Origin: Phycisphaerae bacterium
GTDB lineage: Bacteria; Planctomycetota; Phycisphaerae; UBA1845; UTPLA1
Length of the DNA: 64,000 nt
Direction of reading: 5' to 3'
Assembly: GCA_023150615.1 (NCBI GenBank)
Contig: JAKLKO010000004.1
Span: forward strand, 124,001-188,000
Shown: positions 44,720 through 53,585 of the stretch, one piece after another
Position numbering within the stretch: the stretch's first letter is position 1
Layout of the letters: each line of letters starts with the position of its first letter
Notes under the pieces: model-generated
Told to the model about the DNA's origin: nothing
Databases searched by the model: none
What the model saw: only the letters and a program-made list of their open reading frames with translations
Program-made: the position numbers and the translations under genes

Positions 44720-45907
44720 TCAGTCCTCCGCCCGGCTTGGGAGCGGGTGCGGCTGCGTGGTCGGACCCGTTTGCGGGGCGTTCCGGCTCGCGGGCGGCAT
44801 CCGGCCGTACTGGCGGCGCTCGGTCGATGCGGGCGGCTGGACCGGGGCCGGCGCGCGCGGAGCTGGTTGCGACGTCTGCACGACGACCGGCATCACCGGC
44901 GCCGTGTGCGAGACGCTGACCTTTGTCGTGTGCTTCTCCTCGAACGTAAACGTGTATGACGTCGGCGCGGCGGCGGGCTGCGACGCCGGGCCGCTGGTCG
45001 GCTTCGGCGTGGTCGTCATGACCACGTCAACCTTGAGATCATCGACGGCCAGAAGCGACACAAGCTCTCCCGCCCCGACATCGAACTGGACCTCTCCGCG
45101 ATGCTCGGCGCGATGCACGACGTATTTTCGCGAATCCCCGTCGCGTGACCGGTTGTTGGGTGTAAGCTCCAGCGTCCCGCGGAAGCCGATCGTCGCGATC
45201 CGCCGCTCGCCCTGCCGCGCTACGCCGGCGAGTCGGTACTCCACGTCGCCGCGAAACGTTCCGTACGGCGCGCGGACGGCCTCGTACGCCCGCTTCCAGG
45301 TCTGGCCGGGATTGACGGGATTCGGCGGGACGTACTCCTCGAAGACGGTGGCCAGCACGCTCACAAACTCGTCCCGGTTGGGCGGATCAAAGACGCCGAC
45401 GCGACCGCGATTGACCGTCGAGGCGGACGGCGCCGACGGCAACGTCTGATAGCCCGTCAGTCCGAACAGCTTGCCGAGGCGATTCAGGCGGATGTCGAAG
45501 CTCCGGGACGACCATTGCTTGAGCAGCGTCAGTTGCGGCAGGGGCTGGGTCGGCCGCAGCGAATCGAAGCGCAGCTCGTTCTTGTTCTCGCGGCGGTGCG
45601 CCTGCACGCGATCGAGCTTCCACGTGATCTCGACGCCCGGCGGCGCGGAGCCGGGCTTGAGGCGCTGTGTCAGCGTCCAGGTCCGATCTTCCTGGTTGGT
45701 GAAGGCCTGCGGGAACAGCGACGTCAGCGTCGACTTCTCGACGCCGTAGCGGATCTCCAGGTAGCGCGGATCGGGCGATTTGAAGCGATGGACGATCTCG
45801 ACCGTCTGATCGGCGCGCGCGGCCGCGACGACGAGCGCGACGGACGTCAGCGCGAGGACGCGGCGCGCGAATCGCAGCGCCGGGCCGGGATGGCGGGTTG
45901 TCTGCAC
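44720..45907 (-). CDS. Exported protein of unknown function downstream of rplU
   Basis: This 395-residue protein starts with GTG at 45907, 23 bp after the rplU stop. The signal peptide (FARRVLALTSVALVVAAARA) should be cleaved near residue 36. The mature part is mostly beta-rich (YLEIRYGVEKSTLTSLFPQ, TIGFRGTLELTPN) and ends in a long proline/threonine/alanine-rich tail (SQPAPRAPAPVQPPASTERR) typical of wall-spanning linkers. No known domain was recognised. The longer upstream open frame overlaps rplU and is not used. Shared transcription with rplU is likely; the usual partner there, rpmA, is missing. Confidence 0.6.
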   Translation of the reverse strand: MQTTRHPGPALRFARRVLALTSVALVVAAARADQTVEIVHRFKSPDPRYLEIRYGVEKSTLTSLFPQAFTNQEDRTWTLTQRLKPGSAPPGVEITWKLDRVQAHRRENKNELRFDSLRPTQPLPQLTLLKQWSSRSFDIRLNRLGKLFGLTGYQTLPSAPSASTVNRGRVGVFDPPNRDEFVSVLATVFEEYVPPNPVNPGQTWKRAYEAVRAPYGTFRGDVEYRLAGVARQGERRIATIGFRGTLELTPNNRSRDGDSRKYVVHRAEHRGEVQFDVGAGELVSLLAVDDLKVDVVMTTTPKPTSGPASQPAAAPTSYTFTFEEKHTTKVSVSHTAPVMPVVVQTSQPAPRAPAPVQPPASTERRQYGRMPPASRNAPQTGPTTQPHPLPSRAED

Positions 45908-45930
45908 CGGATGGAAACCGCCCGGGTGGG

Positions 45931-46245
45931 TCAGCCCTTGATGTCGTCGATGGTGACTTTCAGATAGCGCTGCCGGTGGCCTTTGCGAAGGTGATAGCCT
46001 TTGCGTCGCCGGAACTTCTCGATCCGGAGCTTGGGCCCCTTGATCTCGCCGTGCACCGTCGCCGTGACCTTGGCGCCGGCGACGTACGGGGCGCCGATCT
46101 TGCACGCCTCGGCCTCACCCAGCATGAGCACGCGGTCGAGCGTCAACGACTTCGCAGCGTCGGGCAAGTCCCGCCGCTCCAGAAAGACGGTCTGCCCTGT
46201 CCGGACCATGAACTGCTTGCCGCCATCTTCTACCACTGCGTACAT
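45931..46245 (-). CDS. rplU: Large ribosomal subunit protein bL21
   Basis: It has 104 residues. It binds 23S rRNA near domain V in the large subunit. MYAVVEDGGKQFMVRTGQTV, APYVAGAKVTATV and the basic tail FRRRKGYHLRKGHRQRYLKV are the standard bL21 segments. AAGGAG precedes the ATG at 46245. In most bacteria rpmA (bL27) and obg follow directly; here an unrelated exported protein follows, so the usual operon is broken. Confidence 0.96.
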   Translation of the reverse strand: MYAVVEDGGKQFMVRTGQTVFLERRDLPDAAKSLTLDRVLMLGEAEACKIGAPYVAGAKVTATVHGEIKGPKLRIEKFRRRKGYHLRKGHRQRYLKVTIDDIKG

Positions 46246-46380
46246 CGCGGACGCTCCTTGGGTCGAAATCGAATCGGGAAGTATGACCCGGTTCGGCGGT
46301 CGAATCAAGCCCGCCGCGAGGGTGGCGTCGATCCGGTCGGCCGGCCGACCCCTGGACGGAAGGCGTTGCGGCGGAGGGGT

Positions 46381-47508
46381 TTACTCTCCTGGGACGGCTT
46401 CGATCGGCGTCGGCGGCACCTGCCCCATGGCCGCCGGGGCCTCGCCGCCACGGGTCCTCGATGGTCCGCGGAGCCAGCCGATCACGAGGTAATCGAACGG
46501 CAGTTTGCCCTGGACGGCCGACGGATCGAACTCGATCGCCATCGGCGTCAGGCTGATCCGGTCAATCTCGCGCCGCGCGGCCTGCGGTTCGACGACGTCC
46601 AGATAACCGCGCTGTCGCAGGAGCGAGATCGTCGCGTCGGCCGTTTGCATCCCTAACTGCGGCGATGACTCCAACCCGGAGCGGACGTCGAACGGCAGGA
46701 CGGCGATGCGCTTCGTCGGCGAGTCGACGTGCTCGATCACGCTCGGCACAAGCTTCCTCGCCAGCGCCGTTCCGTCGTCGCGCTCACCGTAGATGGTCGG
46801 GACTGTGATGCTCTCACCGTTGGCGATCACGATCACCCGCGCGCGGAGTTCCGGACCGCGGGACGGGCCCGGCCGGGCCAGCGAGCTGCCGCGGACCGCA
46901 CGTTCGACTTCGCTGCGGACCTGATCAACACTCGCCGAATCGAAGAGGCGAGCGATGATCCGACCCTCGCCGTCGAGGACGAAGCGCGCGGGCAGCGCAT
47001 AGGACCAGTCGCTCGCCAGCCAACGGCGGACGCCGGCCTTCTCCTCGCGCGGCACGACGACGCAAGGGAAATTTCCGTTGACGCTTCGCAGCAGCGGCTG
47101 CGTCCGCGGCGTCCACTCGGAGGGTTCGTCGAGGTTGACCGAGATCACCTGGAAGCCTGAGGCACGGAGGTCCTCCTGGAGCCGGACGATTTGCGGCATT
47201 TCGGCTCGGCACCGGTTGCACCAGCTCGCCCAGAAGTCCAACAGCACGACGCGGTGCTTGAAGCGATCGACGAACGACCGCAATGCCTCGACCCCCGTGA
47301 CCGGCGGTTCCGGCGGATAACCGTAGGAGCCCGGCACCGGTACCGGCGGCGACGAGGGCGCGCGGCCCTCGACACGAAACGTGTTCGGATCTTCCTCCAT
47401 GAGGCAGGCGCCGGCGAGCAGCGAGAACGCTACCGCGCACGCCGCAGTCGCCACGATGCGGAACGGATGGCCTTGTCGATCCGGATGTACTCGTGATTGC
47501 TGGTGCAT
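46381..47508 (-). CDS. Thioredoxin-like lipoprotein with a C-terminal FlgO/CsgG-like domain
   Basis: This is a 375-residue protein. The export signal (IVATAACAVAFSLLAGAC) ends in a lipobox. The thioredoxin-fold domain has the redox pair in VLLDFWASWCNRCRAEMPQI (CxxC as CNRC) and a Pro-rich N-terminal spacer. After residue 230 a second domain reads SPTKRIAVLPFDVRSGLESS and ATISLLRQRGYLDVVEPQAA, which resembles the 'SIAVLPF' fold of FlgO/CsgG-type lipoproteins; this part is tentative. Fusion of a disulphide-reducing domain with such a module is unusual. The ATG at 47508 is preceded by GGAGG 11 nt away; an upstream start is possible. Confidence 0.7.
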   Translation of the reverse strand: MHQQSRVHPDRQGHPFRIVATAACAVAFSLLAGACLMEEDPNTFRVEGRAPSSPPVPVPGSYGYPPEPPVTGVEALRSFVDRFKHRVVLLDFWASWCNRCRAEMPQIVRLQEDLRASGFQVISVNLDEPSEWTPRTQPLLRSVNGNFPCVVVPREEKAGVRRWLASDWSYALPARFVLDGEGRIIARLFDSASVDQVRSEVERAVRGSSLARPGPSRGPELRARVIVIANGESITVPTIYGERDDGTALARKLVPSVIEHVDSPTKRIAVLPFDVRSGLESSPQLGMQTADATISLLRQRGYLDVVEPQAARREIDRISLTPMAIEFDPSAVQGKLPFDYLVIGWLRGPSRTRGGEAPAAMGQVPPTPIEAVPGE

Positions 47509-47690
47509 GGGAGTAGTGACCTCCACCCTGTCGCGCCTCGGCCCCGATTCGATTCGCGGCACGCGCCCGCCGCCGCGTCTGGCCCCATATTATCTCGGCG
47601 CGGTCGAGTCTCCCAAGCAAGTTATCGGGTGATGGATCGAATCGCCAGCCGGCTCGGCCGCGTCGCGAGCCGCGGCGCGCGGGCAACCGC

Positions 47691-48719
47691 TCAGGCGTCG
47701 GCCCCGGCCTCGATCCGCTGACCGGCGGCGCTGGCCCGCGCCTTGAGGGAATCGAGGTGCTCGCGAACCTCGGCGGCCATGCGGCTGTTGGGAAACTCGG
47801 CGATGATCTGCTGGCCGGTCTCGAGGGCCTCGGCCCACTGCTTGTCGTGGACGGCGAGGGAGAACTGGACGCCGAGGTTGTGCAGCTTCGCGCGGAAGAC
47901 GCCGCGGGCGGATTCCTCCAGCGCGGCGGCCTCATTCGGGGTCAGGTATTGATCGAGTTCCTTGAGCAGCGCGATACCGCGGTCGATGTCGTTGCGCTGG
48001 ACGGACTCGTCCCATTCCTTGAGGAGGCGGCGCTTGTTGTCGCTGCGCTTCTGCCGCAGGGCGTCGGGCAGGCGTCGAATTCGTTCCGTCGTCGGGTACA
48101 TCTTCAGCAGGCGCTCGATTTCGGCGCGTGCGCGGTCCCATTCGCGGCTCTCGAGCATCCCCTCGACGCGCCGGACGCAATCGTCGATGTAACGGCCTTG
48201 TGCGTCGTGACGCGAGGCCTCGATCTCCTGCCGCAGGCGGTCGGCCTCCTGCTTGTAGCCGTGGCGTTTTTCCAGCAGGTCGGCGAGGAAGAACGCGCCC
48301 TCGTAGTCGCCGCCGATGAGCGTCTCGCCGAAGGCGCGGCGGATCAGCTCGCGCTCCTGCTCGCGATAGGCGATGCTGCGGGCGACCTCGGACAGGCGCG
48401 TGTGCTCGGCGATCGTCTGGAGAAAGCGGCCGTGCTGCTGCGTCTGATCGCGGATGTCCAGCAGGGCGTCGTTGATTCGAAAGGCGCTCGATTCGATCTT
48501 GATCAGCACGCTGCCCAGCCCGAGCAGAACCTCGCACAGCGCGACTGCCAGCAGCGCGCCCGCCACGATCATGATCGACCGCCAGCCCCAGCCATCGTTC
48601 CACTCCAGCAGGGCGCCGATCGCGAGGATCCCGATGACCAGCGGCAGCCCGCCGCGCAGAAACGCCAGCAGCGAGGCCAGCGTCGAAATCCGGGATCGCA
48701 TGTCGGAGGGCATGGGCAT
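47691..48719 (-). CDS. Membrane protein with coiled/TPR-like cytoplasmic region
   Basis: It has 342 residues. Two hydrophobic helices near the N-terminus (GGLPLVIGILAIGALLEW and SIMIVAGALLAVALCEVLLG) are followed by a long charged helical region: an early coiled part (HTRLSEVARSIAYREQEREL) and then alternating helices with TPR spacing (DIDRGIALLKELDQYLTPNE, WAEALETGQQIIAEFPNSRM). It may be a membrane scaffold. No enzyme motif was recognised. It follows a small membrane-protein gene (gap 53 bp) and may be co-transcribed with it. Confidence 0.7.
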   Translation of the reverse strand: MPMPSDMRSRISTLASLLAFLRGGLPLVIGILAIGALLEWNDGWGWRSIMIVAGALLAVALCEVLLGLGSVLIKIESSAFRINDALLDIRDQTQQHGRFLQTIAEHTRLSEVARSIAYREQERELIRRAFGETLIGGDYEGAFFLADLLEKRHGYKQEADRLRQEIEASRHDAQGRYIDDCVRRVEGMLESREWDRARAEIERLLKMYPTTERIRRLPDALRQKRSDNKRRLLKEWDESVQRNDIDRGIALLKELDQYLTPNEAAALEESARGVFRAKLHNLGVQFSLAVHDKQWAEALETGQQIIAEFPNSRMAAEVREHLDSLKARASAAGQRIEAGADA

Positions 48720-48772
48720 CCACCCGCGAGACGAGCGGTCCGCGCCGCGTCGCGCGGCGCTTCCTGCATAAC

Positions 48773-48982
48773 CTATGCCTGTGGGCTCCGAGCGTCAACC
48801 GACGACGGCACGGTGGCGTTGTTTTCCGACGGCGCCGGCGACGCCGATGCGTCCGTGGCGCGCGGCGGCGTCGACGGTTCGTGGCTCGGCCAGGCCTGCT
48901 TCGCCTGCACGACCCCGTGCAGATACAGCAGCGTCAGCGCGGCCAGAAGACCGGCGAAGATGGCATGCTCGGCGTATTCCAT
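48773..48982 (-). CDS. Putative small membrane protein
   Basis: It has 69 residues. One hydrophobic segment (HAIFAGLLAALTLLYLHGVV, about residues 6-25) precedes a Ser/Ala/Pro-rich, probably disordered tail. There is no strong ribosome site before the ATG. It lies between two leftward genes. The intact helix and length make it plausible, but it could be spurious. Confidence 0.45.
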   Translation of the reverse strand: MEYAEHAIFAGLLAALTLLYLHGVVQAKQAWPSHEPSTPPRATDASASPAPSENNATVPSSVDARSPQA

Positions 48983-49075
48983 GCGAACGTGGCACCGTTG
49001 CGGCGACGTGGTGTTTCATCGGCGGGGCGGACCGATTCTCTGCATGCCGACTGCCGATCGCGGTCCGCGCCGGAT

Positions 49076-49441
49076 TCAATCGCCCGACGCGCCGGCCGCC
49101 TCCGACATTTCATCCGGCGCCTCGGAGGTCGGCACGAGAATGAAGCTCTGGCCGGTCATGAACTCGCTTTCGAGCAGCTCGGTCGGGCGATAGCCGGGCT
49201 TGGCCAGTCGGATCTTACCGCCGCCGCGGACGTCGGTCTTGAGGATCCAGTAGCGCCCGCGCCCGTCGGTCTCGCCCAACTCTTTCCATGTCTCCGCGCA
49301 TCGCTGCGATATCGTAACGTCCGAGATCGGCCGCGCCGTCTCACGGTCGCTGACAATCCCTTCGAGCACGAACTCGGAACATCCGCCGGCCAGGCCGGTG
49401 GCTAGCACGAGACAGACGACGACGAATCGACGAACATCCAT
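49076..49441 (-). CDS. Small lipoprotein with carboxypeptidase-regulatory-like fold
   Basis: This 121-residue protein has a signal peptide (FVVVCLVLATGLAGGC) with lipobox LAGGC. The mature part reads LEGIVSDRETARPISDVTIS and DGRGRYWILKTDVRGGG, the pattern of the beta-sandwich carboxypeptidase regulatory-like (CnaB/Ig-type) domain, in which a loop holds the ligand. It may bind proteins or glycans at the cell surface. The inner ATG at 49441 was chosen because the extra N-terminal residues of the longer frame would precede the signal peptide. Confidence 0.65.
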   Translation of the reverse strand: MDVRRFVVVCLVLATGLAGGCSEFVLEGIVSDRETARPISDVTISQRCAETWKELGETDGRGRYWILKTDVRGGGKIRLAKPGYRPTELLESEFMTGQSFILVPTSEAPDEMSEAAGASGD

Positions 49442-49486
49442 TGGTCCACTCCAGTTTCGCGCGCCGCCCCGCGGCATCGCGGTTTC

Positions 49487-50560
49487 TCAGGCCCCGACGT
49501 ACCGGGCGTAAACGCTGCGGGCCTCGTCCGGCTCGCTTGTGCCCTTGATGATGGCCCGGCCGTCGGTAAACACGGTGACGTCGTATCGGTCGACCCGCGC
49601 GCGGAGCATGAATGCGTTGACCCGCGGCGAATCCGCGGCGACGGGCGCCAATCGCCGCCCGAGATCAGCCAGGTCGATCCGCTGGCCCGGCGGCGCGGCG
49701 ATCTGCACCGCATTGCGGCCGCACAGGGCGGCCGTACCGCCCGTGCGCGCGCCGTCGAGATACTCGAACGAGCGCCGAACGCAGCAAGTGCACTCCCCTT
49801 GCGCGCGCGCCGATTGAAAGTCGAAGCGATCCAGCCGCGCCATCCACGCATCGATCTGCAACAGACCGCGCGAGACATCGTTGCGCTGCCCGGTCAGCAG
49901 CTTGATCGCCTCGAGCGCCTGGGTCGCGGCCACGATGTGAACGATCGGCGCGAGCACGCCGGCCGTATCGCAGGTCGGGTTCATGCCCGCCGGCGGCGGG
50001 CTGTCCCAGACGCAGCGCAGACACGGCGTCTCGCCGGGCAGGATCGGCATGACCATGCCGGTCGCGCCGATGCACGCACCATAAATCCACGGAACACCCT
50101 GCTTGATCGCCGCATCGTTGATGAGAAAACGCGTCTCAAAGTTGTCCGTGCCGTCGAGGATCACGTCACAGCCGTCGATCAAGCGTTCGACGTTCGTGCG
50201 GTTCAGATCGACGACGTGCGGCTCGATCCGGATCGCCGAGTTGATCCGCGCGAGCTTGTTCGCCGCGGTCGCGGCCTTCGGCAGCCCCGCCTCGAGGTCC
50301 GACTCGTCGAACAGCTCCTGCCGCTGGAGGTTGTTCAGTTCGAGGTAGTCGCGGTCGATGATCCGCAGAAAGCCGACACCCGCGCGGGCGAGGATGCCGG
50401 CGATGACCGATCCGAGCGCGCCCACGCCGATGACGACCGCGCGCGATGCGAGCAGTCGTCGCTGTCCGGCCTCGCCGATCCGCTGGAACAGCGCCTGCCG
50501 CGAGTATCGCTCCAGCGCGGGATCGCGTTCGGACGGTTCTGTCCGGACCGATTCGCTCAT
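49487..50560 (-). CDS. ThiF/MoeB/HesA-type E1-like adenylyltransferase
   Basis: It has 357 residues. It activates the C-terminus of a ubiquitin-like sulphur carrier (ThiS or MoaD) with ATP. Motifs: VVIGVGALGSVIAGILARAG (nucleotide-binding G-x-G-x-x-G), DRDYLELNNLQRQELF, KAATAANKLARIN, ILDGTDNFETRFLINDA, the CxxC pairs CLRC and CTCC for zinc, and CDTAGVLAPIVHIVAATQA. The C-terminal ~100 residues lack a rhodanese domain. No thiS, moaD or other partner gene lies near, so which carrier it serves cannot be told. Its ATG overlaps the stop of the upstream membrane-protein gene (ATGA). Confidence 0.9.
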   Translation of the reverse strand: MSESVRTEPSERDPALERYSRQALFQRIGEAGQRRLLASRAVVIGVGALGSVIAGILARAGVGFLRIIDRDYLELNNLQRQELFDESDLEAGLPKAATAANKLARINSAIRIEPHVVDLNRTNVERLIDGCDVILDGTDNFETRFLINDAAIKQGVPWIYGACIGATGMVMPILPGETPCLRCVWDSPPPAGMNPTCDTAGVLAPIVHIVAATQALEAIKLLTGQRNDVSRGLLQIDAWMARLDRFDFQSARAQGECTCCVRRSFEYLDGARTGGTAALCGRNAVQIAAPPGQRIDLADLGRRLAPVAADSPRVNAFMLRARVDRYDVTVFTDGRAIIKGTSEPDEARSVYARYVGA

Positions 50561-51123
50561 GATGGCTTCGACTCCGCATCGTGCGCGCGGCGGTCACGCT
50601 CGCGCCGCCCCAGTTCCGCAAGATAGCCGTCGGACGGCGGCGCGGCCGGTAGCGCCGGCTCGTCGCGCGGCGGCGGGGCTGGCGGCGGATGCGGCGGCGC
50701 GGATTCCGGCAACGGTCGCAGTGCCGGCGGTGCGACGTGTTCCTCTTCGGTTGATGCGTTCGGGGCTTCGCGTCGACCCTGAAACAGGCATGAAAGCCCG
50801 AATGCGAAAACGACGAAGGCCGTCAGATCGCGGTCGACGACAATCCAGTAGGCACCGATCGGCGTGTAGATCGCGCCCGCCGCGAATGCCACCGCGCGCT
50901 CGATTCGCCGGATCGCTTCGATTCCGGCTGCCGTCGCCGCGGCGACGACGACGAACGCGAAGCCGCCGATTCGCGCCGCCCAGCGCGCGACATCGACGCT
51001 GGTGTTGTAGAGCGCTGAGTCGGCGATGCCCGAGGGCGCGAGATAGAACCCGTAGATGAGCAGGAAGCACGCGGCGATCGCGGCGTGAACGGCGTCCCCG
51101 CGCTGCAACGTCGGCTGGGTCAT
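50557..51123 (-). CDS. Hypothetical polytopic membrane protein
   Basis: It has 188 residues. About four hydrophobic helices (HAAIAACFLLIYGFYLAPSG, GGFAFVVVAAATAAGIEAI, AVAFAAGAIYTPIGAYWIVV, LTAFVVFAFGLSCLFQG) are followed by a cytoplasmic Pro-rich, charged tail (PPHPPPAPPPRDEPALPAAP). It overlaps the ThiF-type gene by 4 bp, so the two are translated together. No family was recognised. The ATG at 51123 is the first with a normal hydrophobic start. Confidence 0.7.
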   Translation of the reverse strand: MTQPTLQRGDAVHAAIAACFLLIYGFYLAPSGIADSALYNTSVDVARWAARIGGFAFVVVAAATAAGIEAIRRIERAVAFAAGAIYTPIGAYWIVVDRDLTAFVVFAFGLSCLFQGRREAPNASTEEEHVAPPALRPLPESAPPHPPPAPPPRDEPALPAAPPSDGYLAELGRRERDRRAHDAESKPS

Positions 51124-51169
51124 CGCGTAAGTCCCCGACGCGGCGTCGATAGATCGGATCGGCGTCGTG

Positions 51170-52396
51170 TCAGGCCTGCGGCGCCGCCGGCGCGGACGTC
51201 GGCCCCGACAGCGCGTCGGCCGCGACCTGAAGCCAGTGACGGGCCTGAGCCTTCTGGTCCGGGTCGGACAATCGCTCGGCGCAATCGCGGAGGTATCGCG
51301 ACGCCATGTCCGGGCGCTCAAGATACCGCGCGTAGAGGATGCCGAGCAATAACTTCACCTGCTCCGCATCGTCATGCGCCTCGTAGTGCCGCAGGTACGT
51401 TTCGTATGCCTCGGCCGCCGCCGCGTGCTGTTTTCGCGCCATGAACTGGTTCGCGATCTCCACCTGGTCCGCGCGCGACAGCGGATTCGCCGGGTTGATC
51501 TCCGCGAATCGCGCGTAGTGGGCAAGCGCCTCGTCGATCTCACCGTGGGCGAGGCAATAAATGACACGGTCGCGCAGGTTCGACGCCGGGTCGGCCGGCC
51601 GCGCCGTCGGGACGATGGTCCGTCCGTCCTCGGCGACGGTTTGGGCGACCGATCCGTACTGTGCGCGGGCCCGCGTGTTCGGATCGGACATGGCGGAGGC
51701 GAACGACGCTCGCTGGTAGGCCCGCCGCCAGATCGCCAGCAGGTCGAACGCATCGCGCGGAAGCGCTCGCAGCCAGAGCATGAGCACCGATAGGGCGAAG
51801 CCCGCAAGGTAACCGACGAGGTGCGCCGAGTACGCGACGTTGGTCGTGTCGCCGGACGGCAGCTTCATCGCAATCAAATTGTCCCACAGGATCATCTTCA
51901 GCACGATGAACCACAGCGCGCTGATCGACGTCGTCCCGATGTAGAGCCAGATCCAGTAGAAGACCGAGATGCCGGTCCGCGGAAACAGCACGAGATACGC
52001 CGTCGTCACGCCCGCGATCGCCCCGCTCGCGCCGACGCACGGATGCTCCCGGCCGGCCAGGGCGAACCCCACGCCCGCAAAGACGCCGCAGGCGAGATAG
52101 AACAGGCCGTACACGACGTGACCCATGCGGCCGTTCACGTTGTTTCCAAAGACCCAGAGGAAGACCATGTTGCCGGCAAGGTGCCCGAGGTCGGCGTGCA
52201 GAAACTGGTAGGTGAAGAACTGGAGGATCGTCGGATCAAGCGGCCAGAGCATGTAGGGATCGAGCCATTCGCCCGCGCGGGCCTGCTCGAGGGCCTTGGA
52301 CACGAGGTACAGTCCCGCATTCAGGCCGATCAGCGCATGGTTGACAAGCGGTGTGCGTCGGACGATGCGGTCAGCGCCATAGGGAAAGACGAACAT
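51170..52396 (-). CDS. Rhomboid-family intramembrane serine protease with C-terminal TPR region
   Basis: It has 408 residues. Six to seven helices form the rhomboid core: HADLGHLAGNMVFLWVFGNN (oxyanion asparagine N76), the catalytic serine S124 in PCVGASGAIAGV, and the catalytic histidine H192 in AYSAHLVGYLAGF. Residues 250-400 are soluble with tetratricopeptide-like helices (GEIDEALAHYARFAEINPAN, HAAAAEAYETYLRHYEAHDD), a fusion that could recruit substrates. Rhomboids cleave within transmembrane helices of partner proteins. It is 47 bp upstream of the small membrane-protein gene in the same direction. Confidence 0.92.
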   Translation of the reverse strand: MFVFPYGADRIVRRTPLVNHALIGLNAGLYLVSKALEQARAGEWLDPYMLWPLDPTILQFFTYQFLHADLGHLAGNMVFLWVFGNNVNGRMGHVVYGLFYLACGVFAGVGFALAGREHPCVGASGAIAGVTTAYLVLFPRTGISVFYWIWLYIGTTSISALWFIVLKMILWDNLIAMKLPSGDTTNVAYSAHLVGYLAGFALSVLMLWLRALPRDAFDLLAIWRRAYQRASFASAMSDPNTRARAQYGSVAQTVAEDGRTIVPTARPADPASNLRDRVIYCLAHGEIDEALAHYARFAEINPANPLSRADQVEIANQFMARKQHAAAAEAYETYLRHYEAHDDAEQVKLLLGILYARYLERPDMASRYLRDCAERLSDPDQKAQARHWLQVAADALSGPTSAPAAPQA

Positions 52397-52541
52397 CGCG
52401 ATCCGGTCTCAGAAGCGTTTCACTCGTCGCGGCGGGCCCACGCGCGTCGCGAATTCGAATTGTAGGCCCCCTCCGGCGTCTGTCCACGCGGGTGCCTTCG
52501 CGTCGATCCCGCCAATTCGGAGTCGATCGCGTCCCGGCGAA

Positions 52542-53426
52542 TCATCGCTGCTCGATCCGCCGTCGCAGCGCCGCGACGTGCGCCGGCGTCGCGCCGCAGC
52601 AGGCGCCGAGGATCGCAGCCCCCGCCTCGCGCAGAGCGGCCATCCGCTCTGCGAACGCATCGGGTTTCTCCGGATAGACCGCGTCGCCGTCCCGCCATTC
52701 CGCCGGCCCCGCGTTCGCCCGTGCGAAGACAGGTCGGTCCGATTGCCGGCTCAGGATCTGCACGTGCGTCAGCGCGGTCTCGGGCGCGGCGCAGTCGATC
52801 CCGAACGCCTCGACTCCCGCGACGACGGCCGTCCGCGCCATGTCGACGATTCCGACGCCGCAGACCGTCTCCTCTCGCTCGGCGCCCGAATCGAACACGC
52901 AACAGGCCAGCACCGGCAGCCCGGTCGCGGTGCGGCACGCCCGCGCCGCCCACTCGAACTCCTGCGCGTCGGCAAAGCGCGCCAGCAGCAGCGCATTCGC
53001 GCCCGCCACCTCGAGTTCGACGGCCTGCTCTCCGAACACCTCCAGCGCGCGGGCCTCGTCCAGTTCGCCGATGGCCGTGAACAGGCCGGTCGGTCCGATC
53101 TCGCCGAACACGAGCACGCGATCGCGGGCCGGCTCCGCGGCGCGGCGGCACAACTCGACTGCGCGGCGGTTGATCGATTGCACGGAGATCGCGGCGTCGA
53201 TCCGTGAGAGCGCGGCGCGGTTCGCGTGGTGCGTATTCGTGGCGAGCCATCGCGCGCCGGCGTCGACGAACGCCTCGTACGCGTCCTGGACCGCCTGCGG
53301 CTGCGAGAGCGTCGCGACGTCCGGCACGCTCGCCTGGATCGCGCCGCGACGCCGGAGTTCGCCCGCGATCCAGCCGCCGCCGATCAGCGGCGACACACTG
53401 CTTACTTTACGGATCTCGACGACCAT
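52542..53426 (-). CDS. Homocysteine S-methyltransferase-like protein
   Basis: This is a protein of 294 residues with the fold of the N-terminal half of MetH and of betaine-homocysteine methyltransferases: a barrel with the zinc cysteines GIDCAAPE (the usual GvNC) and ILGACCGATPAHVAAL (the GGCC pair). It would transfer a methyl group from a methyl donor (for instance S-methylmethionine or a betaine) to homocysteine. At the N-terminus LIGGGWIAGELRRRG replaces the usual DGAMGTEL segment, so the substrate-binding aspartate is not conserved. GGGAGATGC precedes the ATG at 53426. The gene is divergent from the metalloprotease. Confidence 0.82.
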   Translation of the reverse strand: MVVEIRKVSSVSPLIGGGWIAGELRRRGAIQASVPDVATLSQPQAVQDAYEAFVDAGARWLATNTHHANRAALSRIDAAISVQSINRRAVELCRRAAEPARDRVLVFGEIGPTGLFTAIGELDEARALEVFGEQAVELEVAGANALLLARFADAQEFEWAARACRTATGLPVLACCVFDSGAEREETVCGVGIVDMARTAVVAGVEAFGIDCAAPETALTHVQILSRQSDRPVFARANAGPAEWRDGDAVYPEKPDAFAERMAALREAGAAILGACCGATPAHVAALRRRIEQR

Positions 53427-53585
53427 GCATCTCCCGCGCGCGGCCGATAATGGCCCGCCGCGCGCCGTGCGCGTCACGTCCGGTTCAGCGGTAACCGTTA
53501 TCGACTCCGCGCGAATTGTACAGTGAACAAGGCAACGCCGGTCGAACGCGACCGCGCGTGCCGTGACGGGACGGCCCGATCCGGA

